A DNA stretch of 64,000 nucleotides. Origin: Piper betle. Taxonomy: Eukaryota; Streptophyta; Magnoliopsida; Piperales; Piperaceae. Positions within the stretch are counted from its first letter, which is position 1; each line of letters opens with the position of its first letter. Positions 12,573 to 24,428 of the stretch are shown in pieces. The stretch covers positions 1-64,000 of the forward strand of contig JAURVB010013313.1 of the NCBI GenBank assembly GCA_033002965.1, read 5' to 3'. Made by a program: the position numbers and the translations under genes. The notes under the pieces were generated by a model, which was given only the letters and a program-made list of their open reading frames with translations, was not told where the DNA came from and did not search any database.

Positions 12573-15171
12573 TGTAAAACCTGTGACTTGAGTCAAGGTT
12601 TTATACTCATGAACCAATCGGTTCAAACGTTGATCCGAGTCAAGTCAGTTTCAGAACACGTGCACCGAACCGAGGCCGGCTGTGTGTTATGAGCCATGAG
12701 GGTTAAGTGTGCTCAAGTATATAATGATAACATCAATAATACAGTAGGAAAATGAGTTATCAGAATATATGACAGTATGCAAGATTTTTTTATTTTATTT
12801 CATGCATTAGATCGTAGAAATTAGAATTAGGCTATTTACCATGTTAGGATGCGTTAGCTAGGATTTTTGGGTGGGTTGGTAGGTCTAAAACATGTTATTT
12901 TATTTTATTGAGTATATTTTATTTTATAGTATTTTATCATATTTATTTTATTTTTTAAAAATTTATTTATTATTATTAACTCAAGTCGTGAGTAGGTCAA
13001 GTTTTATTTATAAAACTACCCCCGACCTGTTTCTTCTTCCCCGCAATTCTTCTCCAAAAGCCACCCGACCCCATCACTCCCCAACCCTCACCGATGACCA
13101 CCCTTGCCGCCTCAGGCCACCACCGCCCCGGTGACCTCTCCTCGTCGTCGCCACAGCCTCACCCCCACCTCCTTTCCTCCCTCCTCTTCCTTCCCTTTCT
13201 CCATGTTTTCCCTCACAACCACCCACTACCGCCGCCTTGCAAGAGTCACCGCCGGACACCAACTCCGGTAACGACCTTCGACGACCCTCCCTACCCCTTC
13301 ATTCCTCCTTCCCAACCCTTCCCCAACCTATGTGATGATATGCACAGCAACCACAAGTGAGTTGAGGTTGCCGCATGCATGCATTGTCGTCGGCAACTAG
13401 ATCCGCTGCCGGCTAGTCGTGCACTACCCCTAGCCAGTCATGCACCGCCGCCGGCCACACTATCCGCCCCCTAGCTAACCTGACCTCCCCTAGCCCACCT
13501 CCCCTTCTCCTAGCTGACATCACGCTTTTAGCCATTCCTTCCCTAGCCGGCCACAATCCACGGCCACCGCCGGCCAGTGGTGCTCCAACCACATTGAGCC
13601 ACTCCCCCATCGCCGACTTCACTTGTGATGTTGATGGCATGATCACCAATGAATATAGATTCATATGGCCAAGTACTAATTGATGAAATTATTGTATGAT
13701 AATAGTTATATTTTATTAGTGATGACATTTGAATTTAATTGCATTAACATGATATGGAATTGACTATAGGTTTATCAAATGTATATGACATGATTATTAG
13801 GGTTACTTTACATGGTTGAGTGTTGCCTGAAATATTATCATGTTATCTCAGGATCATATAGTTGCACATGATTATATTGTCAATAGGATTAGGGTTTGTT
13901 TGGATTAATCGGGATAGACATGATTGTCCTAGTATTGTTTGATCCATCCATCATATCATTCATACATCATATGAGTGTACATGGGCTTTAGAATTTAATC
14001 CTATTTGTGTACGCTCAGTGTAGGAGCTCGCCGCATAGGCCTGATACCATGTTTGGAGCTTCTACCAGTTCCGTTTAGGACTTGTATCCTTGTTTGTCGA
14101 TCTCTTCTATTGTTGCTTTGGATTGTATGTTGTAGGACATGTTAAGTAGTTGATTTATCAGACACTACTTAACACAGGCCATTTTAATGAATTGGTTTCC
14201 GTGATTAATAACACTCAAGGATGAGATCCCTCAAGTCTGATTTTGAAAATAAAATCCACCGCAAGTTGCCTTTGGGCCTAAAAATTAAATCTCTTCCCAG
14301 GCATGTATATGATTTTATCGAGTTTTCAATAAGACGAGAGATGGTAAAACCAACTCGCACGTACCATAGCAGGTGCACGTGCCAGTCACACTGGGCTCTG
14401 GATTAGTGAGAGAATTGCTCCATTCCCGAGAGATCCTGACAATCCGTGCTTTGAGTTCCTCACACTCGGAGAAATGTGGGGTTTAAGGGTATTGTTTAGT
14501 ATAGTGCATGTTCGGACATGTGGTTCAAAGGGTACTAAAGGTGACTGCATGAGAGTACCCGGCACTTTGTGCTCAAGGCTAGGAGAAATATGGAGGATCA
14601 AAGAGGGTTTAGGATATACTGGTAGTCCTAAAGGACCAAAAGAAAAAATGAGAAAATATCGAGAGAGGCATCAAACCAATCATTTCGGGATGCCATCCAC
14701 ACTATAGCTCGATGGCTCTTTAGTAGTTACCCTTATGCGAGTTCTAGTGAAGTATATGCATGTTTTCTTTTCATGAGAGTTAACTCTCATTGATAGTGTG
14801 ATATTAGTTATTTTCAAGACCAATGACAACTGTTGCAGACAATTTTCTATTATATATGTAGGTGAGCATCTGACACAACAAGATAAGCCGGACTTTACAA
14901 ATCGAGTAGTAGCATCCTTACACACACACATGCTTGACGATAGGACGCTTTATTGTGATGTTGACAAAAGTGTACAACTTTTGATAAAAATTGTGATGAT
15001 GTTTATTGCATGGTTAACTTGTTTTGTGAATCTAGTTGGTAAACTTGAAGTTAGTAAACTTCCAGTCATGTGAATGTGGATAGTAGATGGGTCAAGACCT
15101 AGTCAAGGATTTTAACATAGAAATGTCATAATGTTAACCGAATGTGATGTTGTGATATCTTGTTTTTAATC

Positions 15172-15202
<31 letters not shown>

Positions 15203-15506
15203 TAATGATGGACATGGTGATTTCCTTATTGCACTTTCAAGGAAAAACTTTGTCTGTTTATTTACAAGATTTTTATAATATTTAATCGTTTGGAGTGTAA
15301 TTTTTTGTTATCTTATCATCCACATAGTGTCTTGCTAAGTTGGCATTTCATACATCCATCATGACATTCTTTTCATCTTATGACGCTTAGAATATATCCC
15401 TTTTACTTAACTTTGGGTCGACCTAATTAATCAAATTTGAGAATCAATTTGGTCCCCCGTAACATTTTCAGTTCGGTTAATAACAAACCGGATTTAAGGT
15501 GTTACA
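12573..15506 (+). mobile_element. Solo LTR, plus orientation, target duplication AGTTA
   Basis: The element begins TGTAAAAC and ends GTGTTACA. It is flanked by AGTTA on both sides (12568-12572 and 15507-15511), a perfect 5-bp target duplication. The family hairpin is at 14773-14790 with a changed loop, and a TA repeat occurs at about 15172-15196. No primer site or coding domain follows, so this is a single LTR left by recombination. It ends 1.14 kb before the FKBP start codon. Confidence 0.88.
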
Positions 15507-16520
15507 AGTTAACTTTTATATGAGTAAGAGATTCAATTGGGTACTAAGAATAGGCAGATTGATGATTTCTTTGGATGAAGTAGTTTTTTATCCTAATTAT
15601 AGAAATACATTACAATCGTAAATATCCTTATAATAGAGGAATTGTTCGTAAGGTATCAACCTGGCCTTATTTACATAGGAATGTTGAATAATGTGAGGGC
15701 AGTAGATTATAATAAGTAATGGAATCACTTTATAATGACTATTGTTTGTCTTGATATTGGTACACATCATGCACAATTAGATAGGGCTAATAATTTTCCT
15801 ATACAAAGTGAATTAACCATTTTAAGTCTATTATTTTATCGAAAGAATTTTATTAGTTTGATTTACGAATTATCTATATTAGTATATTAAATATTTATTG
15901 TTACTAATTTTATGTCCTTGTCTCAATTTCTTGTCAGGATAGTTTAGATTCTTTACTATTTATTATTATTTAGTTTTGTTGATTCATATTTTCATCACTT
16001 CGTTAGTTTGTCTCAAGGTCGAACACAATAAAAAATAGTACAGGTAGGAATTTGTTTTAATTTTATGTTTTCGTATCATCTAATTATTTCTCCCGTTACA
16101 AAATATATATTTTTCACACAAAACCTTAATACCTTATTTTAACAATTCCGACCTTTTTATTTTTTATCAGCTTCTCTCACGTCAATGAACATAAAAGTTA
16201 AAATCACTGTTTAAAAAAATATTTGAATAAAAAATATTATATTACTATGAAAAAGTTCAATGCGCAAGGTAAATGTCTTGATTTTATAATTTTTTATGGT
16301 AATCAAATAATAAACTTTTAGAATATCACTAATATTATTCGTTTATAATTTTTGTTTATTACTCGATCATTATTCAGCATGATGAGATATGTCTACGTTT
16401 AATCTATTCCGTTTTAATTGATTGGTCGAATTCGATCGTCCGTGACAAGGCATGGCGTGCTTCCCGACTAACATACGACCAGGAAAAATTACGCGGTCGT
16501 ACGACCACCAAATTTGAACT
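15507..16520. other. Upstream intergenic region of the FKBP gene
   Basis: This is AT-rich sequence between the solo LTR and the FKBP promoter. No reading frame or repeat structure was recognised. Confidence 0.5.
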
Positions 16521-16522
16521 CA

Positions 16523-16542
16523 TATAAGAGGGTTTTAGGGTT
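16523..16542 (+). promoter_or_regulatory. Core promoter of the FKBP gene: TATA-like motif and telo-box
   Basis: TATAAG at 16523-16528 lies 119 bp before the start codon. It is followed by TTTTAGGGTT (16533-16542), which contains the telo-box (TTAGGGTT). Telo-boxes are known in plants near the transcription start of ribosome- and growth-related genes. The placement fits; use as a promoter is inferred. Confidence 0.45.
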
Positions 16543-16646
16543 CTTGCCGGGGCTTTTCTACACGCCCGCTTTCTGTGATCAAGGGTTTAAGCAGCTCTCT
16601 CCAGCTTTGGCCATCTCCACCTTCCCTCCTCATCGTCCAGCCTACA

Positions 16647-19600
16647 ATGTCTTTCTGGGGTAATCCTTCCCCACTTTCTTCTTTATCACCGTTTCCTAGT
16701 TTTAGAATTTTTTTAGAATTTGTGAAAAGACGCTTTCTGTTTTGCAGGAGTTGAAGTGGAACCTCGAAAACCATATACGCTTGAGCCCAAGCCAGGACGA
16801 GTGCTTCACCTTTCCCAGGTCGTTTTTCTATGAGCTTATTAGCATCTGCGTATGGTTCTTTGAATTGGTTTTTGCCTTCCTTTTTTGTTTTCTTCAATTT
16901 TGTTGAGAAGATTCAGCTTTTAATAGAATTAATGTTTCTATAAATGTGGTTTTGCATCTATACAGATCCCTGTGTTGATCAAATTTGTTTTGTATTTTTT
17001 TTTACTCATCAAAGAGAATGATTCAATTTTTTGTTTGTTTTAGGCCACGTTGGGTGATGGATCGTCCGTGGAGAAGAGTATTGTTCAATGCGTACTTCGG
17101 CCAAGAGGTAGCGCGATTTCGTTGTGTGCGTTGTTACCAAATAAGGCAGAGTCTTGTGCACTGAATCTGGAATTTGCGGAGAATGACGACGTGAAGTTCT
17201 CAGTGGTGGGGAAGAGGAGTGTGTTCTTGACTGGCTTCTATGAGTATCGAGGAGAATATGGTGATGTTGAGGGTGAAGATGATGACATGTAATTATCATT
17301 GCCTATGGCTGTGGTGAGGAGGGCTTAGTAGGTGTTTTTGTTGTTCGATGCTTACTATTTGTTTTTGTCTGTCTCAGTCGTGGGTTTGAAGGCATGAGTG
17401 ATGAAGCGGAGGAAGCATCTAGTGATTACAACAGTCAGGATGAGAGTGATGATTTTATTGTGGATGGTGTCAAAGATGAGTCTGATGATTTTATTTTGGA
17501 TGATGTTGATGGGGATGACTCCAATGATGATGAAGATGAAAGTGACTTTAATATGTTGTCGTCCTCTCCACAACCCAGAAGTAGTGGTATGTCTCATCAT
17601 TTACTAGTATAAGCTAACTGATGACTTTTGATCATATTTTATATTCACTTTATTTGTTCTTCTTTGGTTAACTGTGCAAATTCGTTGTAAAGTGGGTTTA
17701 TGTTTTAACATTTAGTAGCATTAACTAATTTGTGATTTTTTATCATGGCTTACGTTCACTTTTTTTTATTGATATAATGCATGCAAATTGGTCTTGAGTG
17801 GTGGTATGTTTTTCATATTTACTAAAATTAGCTAACTAGTGACTTTTAATCAGAGCTTGCATTCACTTTTGTTGTTCTTCTCTATTTAACTTATGCAAAT
17901 TGGCTGTAAATTGTTGGTATGTTTCATTATTAACTCGCATTAGCTTACTGATGACTTTTGGTCATAGCTTACGACCACTTATTGTTCTTCTTTACTTGAC
18001 GTATGTAAATTGGTTGCAAATTTTTAGTCGTGATTGAAGAGATAGTGGATGATGAAAAACCTTCCAATAGTGATCCTGACAAGAAGCATCATAAGAAAAA
18101 GAAACTTACCAGCAGCTCTGATGGGAACGATGCCTCTCAGATGCAGCTGGTAGTGAAGGGTGCAAGCACGCCTGTTGTGGTGAGTGAGGACGAAGATGGG
18201 TTCCCAATTGCTCATCCTACAGAAACTGAAGGAAATGTTCAAAATGGTGAGTTGGAAGGCAAAGTTAGCGAGAAAATCGATGAGGCCTACGGTGATGGCA
18301 AGGATAGTGATAGGAAGAAGCAGAGGAATAATGATGCAAGTAAATTGAAAAGAAAGAGCCATGCAATGGAAGAAGATCCTCAAGAAGATGGGTAAGTGTA
18401 CAACAAAATGGTAGTTGTGTTATGGAGTCTGTAATAAGCTTTCTTTTGCCAATCAATTAAAGAAGTAGATACGAGTGATATGGGTTTTTGAGAGGAAGAG
18501 TCAATTGCTAGTTAACAATTCATATGCAGGATTACTGGGAATGAAAAGGTTATATATTATCTGCGTCAGCTCCTTTTATTTTATTCTAAGAGTTGCCAAA
18601 TAGTGGTGGTGATACTCTTGATTTGCTGTTCCTTTGGCTTTTTGGATACTTCATTTAGGATGTACACCTTCCTTCCTCACTTTTGTTTGGTAGAATTTGA
18701 TTTTTAGTAGCAAATTTCTTGTCAGATATGAACACTTTACTTGCTTTTGTGGTAACATAACCAATTGACTTATCTGTGCAGGGAAGCAAATCACCAAAGT
18801 GATTTAGTTGAACCTACAAGTGTGACCACTGCAACCGAGAAGAAAAGGAAAAAGAAACAGAAACTGAAATCTAAAAGGGCATCAGGTGGTGGGAATGATA
18901 TTGTTGTGGAGAAGTCTGAGGAAAACGTTTGCACAGAAGGCAAAGATAGTTTACCTTCTGATAATGTTGGGACAGAAACTGCTCTGGCTGAGGATCAAAA
19001 TGAAGTGAAAGTGAAAAATGAGAAGAAAACGAAGCAGAAGAAAAAAAACAAGAATAAATCTAATGATACTGAAACAAATGGCATGGTGGAGGAAGCCAAG
19101 CAGAACTCTCAATGCTCTTCTAAATCTAAAGCAAGAACCTATGCAAATGGGTTGGCTGTGGAGGAGCTGTCAATGGGCAAACCAGACGGCAAGAGAGCGT
19201 CTCGTGGGAGCAAAGTAAGTTTAGCTACACCAAAGCTTTCCACAATCTTGTTTAAAAGCTGCTGTACCCATCATCTATGTTTGTGCTGCAGGTTTCTGTT
19301 AGCTATATTGGTAAGTTGAAGAAGAATGGAGAAATATTTGACTCAAACATAGCTGGTAAACCTTTCAAATTCCGCCTAGGTATGCATTTTATGTTTGTGA
19401 ATAATTGCGCTTCACTAGCATGATCCATGCCTTGATCTTTAGTGATACCTTTTAAGTTATGAGGTGATTGTATGAGTTTCTGTGGCAGGTATTGGACAAG
19501 TTATCAAGGGTTGGGATGTTGGTGTTGAAGGTAACTGCTAGAAGTACAATTACGGCTTTCAATGTTTTGGTTTCATATGAATTGGCAATGTGATCTAACT

Positions 19601-19883
19601 TCATCACCACCTCAGGTATGAGAATTGGAGACAAAAGAAGGTTGACCATCCCCCCTCTATGGGGTACGTGTTTTGATACACTTGATAACTTTATATTAAT
19701 TGATGGTTACTGATTACTTAACCCACTGAAAATGTATAATTAGTATTCCTTTTTATTACAATTGGAAGAAACTTTTGATTGATACAACTCTTCTAACTGT
19801 GCAGATATGGCTCCAAGGGGATAGGTAAAATACCCCCTAATGCATGGCTGATGTTTGATGTTGAGTTGGTTGATGTCCAGTGA
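16647..19883 (+). CDS. FKBP53-like nuclear peptidyl-prolyl isomerase / histone chaperone (frameshift in exon 9)
   Basis: Exons: 16647-16659, 16748-16818, 17044-17288, 17378-17586, 18028-18391, 18782-19214, 19292-19379, 19489-19530, 19616-19663, 19805-19883, all GT-AG. The product is about 530 residues. It has an N-terminal nucleoplasmin-like domain (MSFWGVEVEP start, residues 1-105), an acidic DDE-rich stretch, alternating Lys-rich tracts (KKKRKK-like, probable nuclear localisation), and a C-terminal FKBP domain from about residue 419 (NGLAVEELSMG, GQVIKGWDVG, AWLMFDVEL). In the family these proteins bind histones and repress rDNA, and the FKBP fold catalyses proline isomerisation. The exon lengths sum to 1592, one short of a codon multiple. 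At 19650-19655 six C's stand where the IPPSMGYG motif needs seven, so the frame is lost and would end soon after. This is either a sequence error or a damaged allele; all other exon joints keep phase. Confidence 0.9.
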
Positions 19884-21162
19884 AGACTTGGTGCTACCTT
19901 CCGTACTGTCCATGACCCATTATAGCTCAATTTTGGAACTCAGTTTTAAAGAAAACGACCACAAATGCTTCAATCAATTTGTTAAATTTCCTGGTTCGAA
20001 GAGATTTGATGGTTGATGGATGGAAGCCTTTCCTCAAGTTTAGTGATGCTATCACATTTTGTCGAGCCTCTTTTTGTATGTGTTTTATGTGACGAGAAAA
20101 GGAATTGCCAATACCCTGTTTGTTGAAATAAAATAAAATAAAATTTTGGTTGTCATCTGTTTCAAGAATGGTTCTTAGGCAATGAAGAATTACTGTGCCT
20201 AAGGTGAAGCTTAGCTTATAGATTATATTCTCGATTTTAATCATTTGAAATTTTGGTGGAAGGAGGTATGCAAGTAGTAGGTATCACATTGCTGTTTATT
20301 TTTGTGATTTGTAAGAAACTTATTACATCACGTAACTATTCTGGTAATCCAAGAGCGTACATTAAATATAGTTGACATAAGAATATCAACCGTTGGTGAT
20401 ACTAATTTTTCTCACACAAGTAATCCCAAACTGAACAATTTCAGACTCGAAACAACTGCAGCATTCTTTTTGCAACAGCTACTTACAAAACTTGTTTCTC
20501 ATAACATGTAAACAGGAAAGTCCTCACTCTATTTTCCATTCACTGTTAATAATATAATTATAACAAATTGGCCTTTGTATATCACAATTATTATAATAGT
20601 AAAACATTCAACAAGTGATATTTTTTATCAAATATAAAAAATAGCAAAATTAATTGATCAATGTTAAAGTAAAATGATAGTGATAAAATGTTTGATTGTT
20701 ATTTTTAATGCCTTTTTCTTTTCTTATTTTTTCACGGAATAACACAAGGGTGTTAGGGATATAGACAGTAAATTAGGGTCATTTAATTATAAACGACAAA
20801 ACGTTTGTGGCTGGGTCCCCTTCCTTACAACGAAAAAGTTTGATACCAATTTACCGAAAACTTTTATTGATTTATCAAAAAAGATTAGATAATTTCATGG
20901 TAAAATATTAAATTTTAATCCATAAGTACTCAATTTAATAATCAACTTAGTCGTTCTCATCTTATTAAAAATGAAATGTTCAATTTAAAATTTTAAAATA
21001 AATATATTAAATTAAATTTCAATTTGTAATATAAGTATAAAATATTATCCAATTTAGATAAGTGGGGGGAAATTAGCTATATTTTACCTATTTCATAATT
21101 TGTAAATGGTAAAAAAAAGGTAAAGTCCTTGAAAATCAATTAAGGTTGATCGTGGTTAATAA
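19884..21162. other. 3' flank of the FKBP gene and AT-rich intergenic sequence
   Basis: The first few hundred bases are probably the 3' untranslated region, with AAATAA-rich sequence near 20127-20142. The remainder is AT-rich without a gene. Confidence 0.5.
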
Positions 21163-24100
21163 TGTAAAACCCACGATTCGAGTCAGGGTTTTATATTCAG
21201 AACCGGTCGATTCAATCATTATTTTCGAGTCGAGTCAGTTTCAGAATATATGAGAGTATGCAGTTCATTTTTTTTATTATGATATATAATAGATCGTAGA
21301 ATTAGTTTTAGGTCGTTTACCGCGTTAGGACCCGTTACGGGCATTTTGGGTGGGTTGATAGTTCTAGAGCATATCATTATGATTTTTTGGTGTTGTTTGA
21401 TTTTATGGGATTTTTCCCAAATTTTTTGGAATTTTTTTACGACTTAAATATTATTTTGACTTGAGTCGGAGACGAGCCAAGTAATATTTACGACTTTGCC
21501 ACCACACACCCTTGCGCCCTTCTTTTCTTCTCCAAACCCTTGCTCGACGCGCCGCCACTGTGCGCATCACCGCTGCTGCCGTGGATGCCCGGCCGGCCGC
21601 CGATCGTCCCTGCCTAGCCCCGCGACGACGTCGCCGCCGCCTAGCCCCACGACGATGTCACCGTGCTGCCCCGACCAAGTCCGGCCCCCACCGGGCCGCG
21701 GCGACGTGAGGAAGCCACGTCGCGACACCTCGCCGATTCCGCCGCCGGCAATCAGCGCCGTCGCGAACGGTCGGTCGCCTCAGCACCCTCAGCCCTCCAG
21801 CGACCTTCCCCGATCGGAACGGAGGCCATCGCCACCCTGGCCAGCCGGATCTAGCCACCCATTGCTACCGGCCCTGTTTATGCATTTTCCGGCGAGCCAC
21901 CACCTCTGTTGGCTGCATCAACCTTCTAGATGAGTCGGGCTCGCCGAGCTGGTTCCGGGGGTACCCAACATGACCACTTTCCGGCCAGTAGATGCCGCCG
22001 GCGATTGTCGCCGAAAGCCGCCGGAAAAACGCCAGCAGGTGCGGAAAAACCAGAATTTCTGGAATTCACTGGAATTCACCGGATCTTCCGCGGGGTTCAC
22101 CCAGTTGAGCCTGATCGAGCTTCGGACGCCGATGAGGGCCAAATTTGAGTTCCGAGACATGCGACGGAACCCTAACCGTCGCCGATTGTCGACAACGTGA
22201 GGTATAATTACCTCCGATTAATTTATTTAAAATTGATGATAATTGTTAGCATAGCATGCTAGGGTTCATTAATTATCATGCTTAATGTCTTAACTATGAA
22301 TAAAGTAAAGATGTGCATGATGAGATTATTAGTGAATGAAGTAAGTGATCTAATGAGATGAATTGGGTATGAGCATGGTAATCGAGTACGATGCAACTTA
22401 GAAGAACAGAATAAAATATGGTATGAATAGTTTGAGTTAGAATTATTTACTCTTATAATTATTTGATTGGTATTTTGATGGATGATTTTGTGGTTGCATT
22501 ATGTGTGATTCATTGGTTTTGATGTATCATGTAGTTAGTGAGCGTTAGTATTTAGTTTTGATGTGTAGGTATAGAGTAGGAGCTCGCCGCCTAGGCGCGA
22601 TGACATGCTTGGAACTTCCACCAGGTCCGTTAGGACTTCTCTCTGATTTTTATGATCTTTTCTATTGTATGTTTGATTTATTGTCTGCAGGACGGGTTAA
22701 GTGGCGTTTTATCGGATCCCACTTAACTCGGGCCATTTAACCGAACATTTTCTGGATTAATAACCCCTTGAGGATGAGATCCCTCGAGGTTGATTTCGAA
22801 AACAAGATCCACCAAAAATTGCCTTCGGGCCTATTATATAACTCTCTACCCAAGCCTATATATATATATATATATAGTTTTCGCGTTTCTGTGAGATGAG
22901 AGATGGAGAAATCGACTGCATGTACCATGCAGAGGATGCCGTGACAGTCAAAGCGGGCTCTAGATTAGTGCCAGCGAATTGTTCCATTCCAGAGGGATCC
23001 TGACAACTCCGCGTTTGAGTTCATCACACCCGGAGAACGTGGAGGTTTACGGGTACTGTTTAGTACAGCGCATGTCCAGACTTGTGGTTCAAAGGGTATT
23101 AAAGGCGACTGTCTGTATAACGACTCAGCCCAAAGTGCAACGTAATGGGCTAAGTCATTTCTTTAAAATGGGTACCCCGGAAGTTTTAGATCTATAGTCC
23201 ATTCCCACTTATAAACAGGATCTTCTCCCAGTAGGTATTAGATGTGGGACTAAGTTGAGGGATCTCACAATCCACCCACCTTAGGAAATTTCGTCCCCGA
23301 AATTCCTATGCTTGGCCCGTTGCTAGCCCCAGCCCACCACCTTTCTGGCCCGTGACCGGCAGCCTAGCCAAGGTTCCTAATCCAACCCACCATCTAACAT
23401 GGAACCAGGTCAGCTCTGATACCATTTGTATCAACCCGGTTCAAAGTGCAACATAATGGGCTAAGTCATTTCTTTAAAATGGGTACCCCAGAAGTTTTAG
23501 ATCTATAGTCCATTCCCACTTATAAACAGGATCTTCTCCCAGTAGGTATTAGATGTGGGACTAAGTTGAGGGATCTCATAGCCTGAGAGTACTCGGCCTT
23601 CGTGCTTAAGGCCAGGAGAAATATGGAGGTAAGGAGAGGGCTTAGGATAAAGTTTTACGTGAAGTACTGAAAAAGAAGTGCCGAGAGCGGCATAGTACGA
23701 GCAGCAAATCAGTAAGTACGGGATGCTACCAGGTCTACAGCCTAGTGGCTCCTTAGTAGTGCCCTTCAGAGTGTTCACATGGAGTATATGTTGTTTTCTT
23801 TCATATGAGAGTTTGCTCTCATAGCCAGTTTGTTATAATTATTTTCTTTTCGGACCAGTAACAATTGTTACTGACGTTTTTCTTATATATATGTAGGTGA
23901 TAAGCACGAGATGGATGTGCCAGCTAGGACGGAGGAGCAATAAGGTCTTCTGCACACACACATTGGGTGATTGAATGTTTAATGTTTTGTTTATGATGTT
24001 ATTTTATAAACATGATATGATTAAATGTTTGAGGCATGACAATGACATGAAATGAAATGATCAAAGTAGCGCAGCAAAAGTGTGATGGGTTAGGACCCAA

Positions 24101-24428
24101 AGCTCAGAGAATGATGAATATAGTAGGTTAGAAGTCTGTGTGAATGCTATTGTTGCTATGCGTATATATGTTGAATATATGATTTTGACAGGGTGGTCCC
24201 TAATTACATTTTTAGGGGAAATATTGTCCCTTTTGTTTTAGAATTTTCACTAATTTTGATTGTAATTGTGTTGGTGTGAAAATTAGTTGCATGTCATCCA
24301 TGTAGTATCCTGTTAGGGTTTTATGCATTCATACATACATATAGCAAGTTAGATCTTCATCTTAAGACGCCGAGATTGGATCCGCACGAGTTAGGTTCGG
24401 GTTAGCCGACCTGATTTAGGGTGTTACA
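21163..24428 (+). mobile_element. Solo LTR, plus orientation, target duplication AATAA, carrying a TRIM insertion
   Basis: It starts TGTAAAACCC and ends GGTGTTACA, between perfect AATAA duplications (21158-21162 and 24429-24433). The family hairpin is at 23804-23823, and a perfect 18-bp palindrome (CAGTAACAATTGTTACTG) at 23856-23873. The GC-rich island is at about 21530-22150, with repeated CCGGAAAA words. A 465-bp TRIM element interrupts it at 23114-23578. TATTATATAA and a TA repeat near 22840-22876 are TATA-like. Confidence 0.9.
23114..23578 (-). mobile_element. TRIM element (miniature LTR retrotransposon)
   Basis: Two direct repeats, 23114-23267 (154 bp) and 23427-23578 (152 bp), enclose 159 bp with no coding capacity. 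On the minus strand the LTR reads TGAGATCCC...TTGATACA. It is followed two bases later by TGGTATCAGAGC (23413-23424), a perfect twelve-base initiator tRNA-Met primer site. The other side has a purine-rich GGTGGGTGGATTG tract next to the second repeat. It interrupts the host LTR's GCGACTGCCTGAGAG sequence. The flanks CTGTC and TAGCC are degraded copies of the expected duplicated CTGCC. The elements move with help from autonomous relatives. Confidence 0.88.

Noticed and set aside
17398..17607. Overlapping frames in FKBP exon 4 (plus second frame and minus strand)
   Set aside because: They are shadows of the acidic GAT/GAA-rich exon, whose true frame joins its neighbours in phase.
23114..23578. 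Cassandra-type TRIM carrying 5S rRNA sequence
   Set aside because: No 5S promoter boxes are recognisable in the 150-bp repeats, so only the general TRIM class is claimed.
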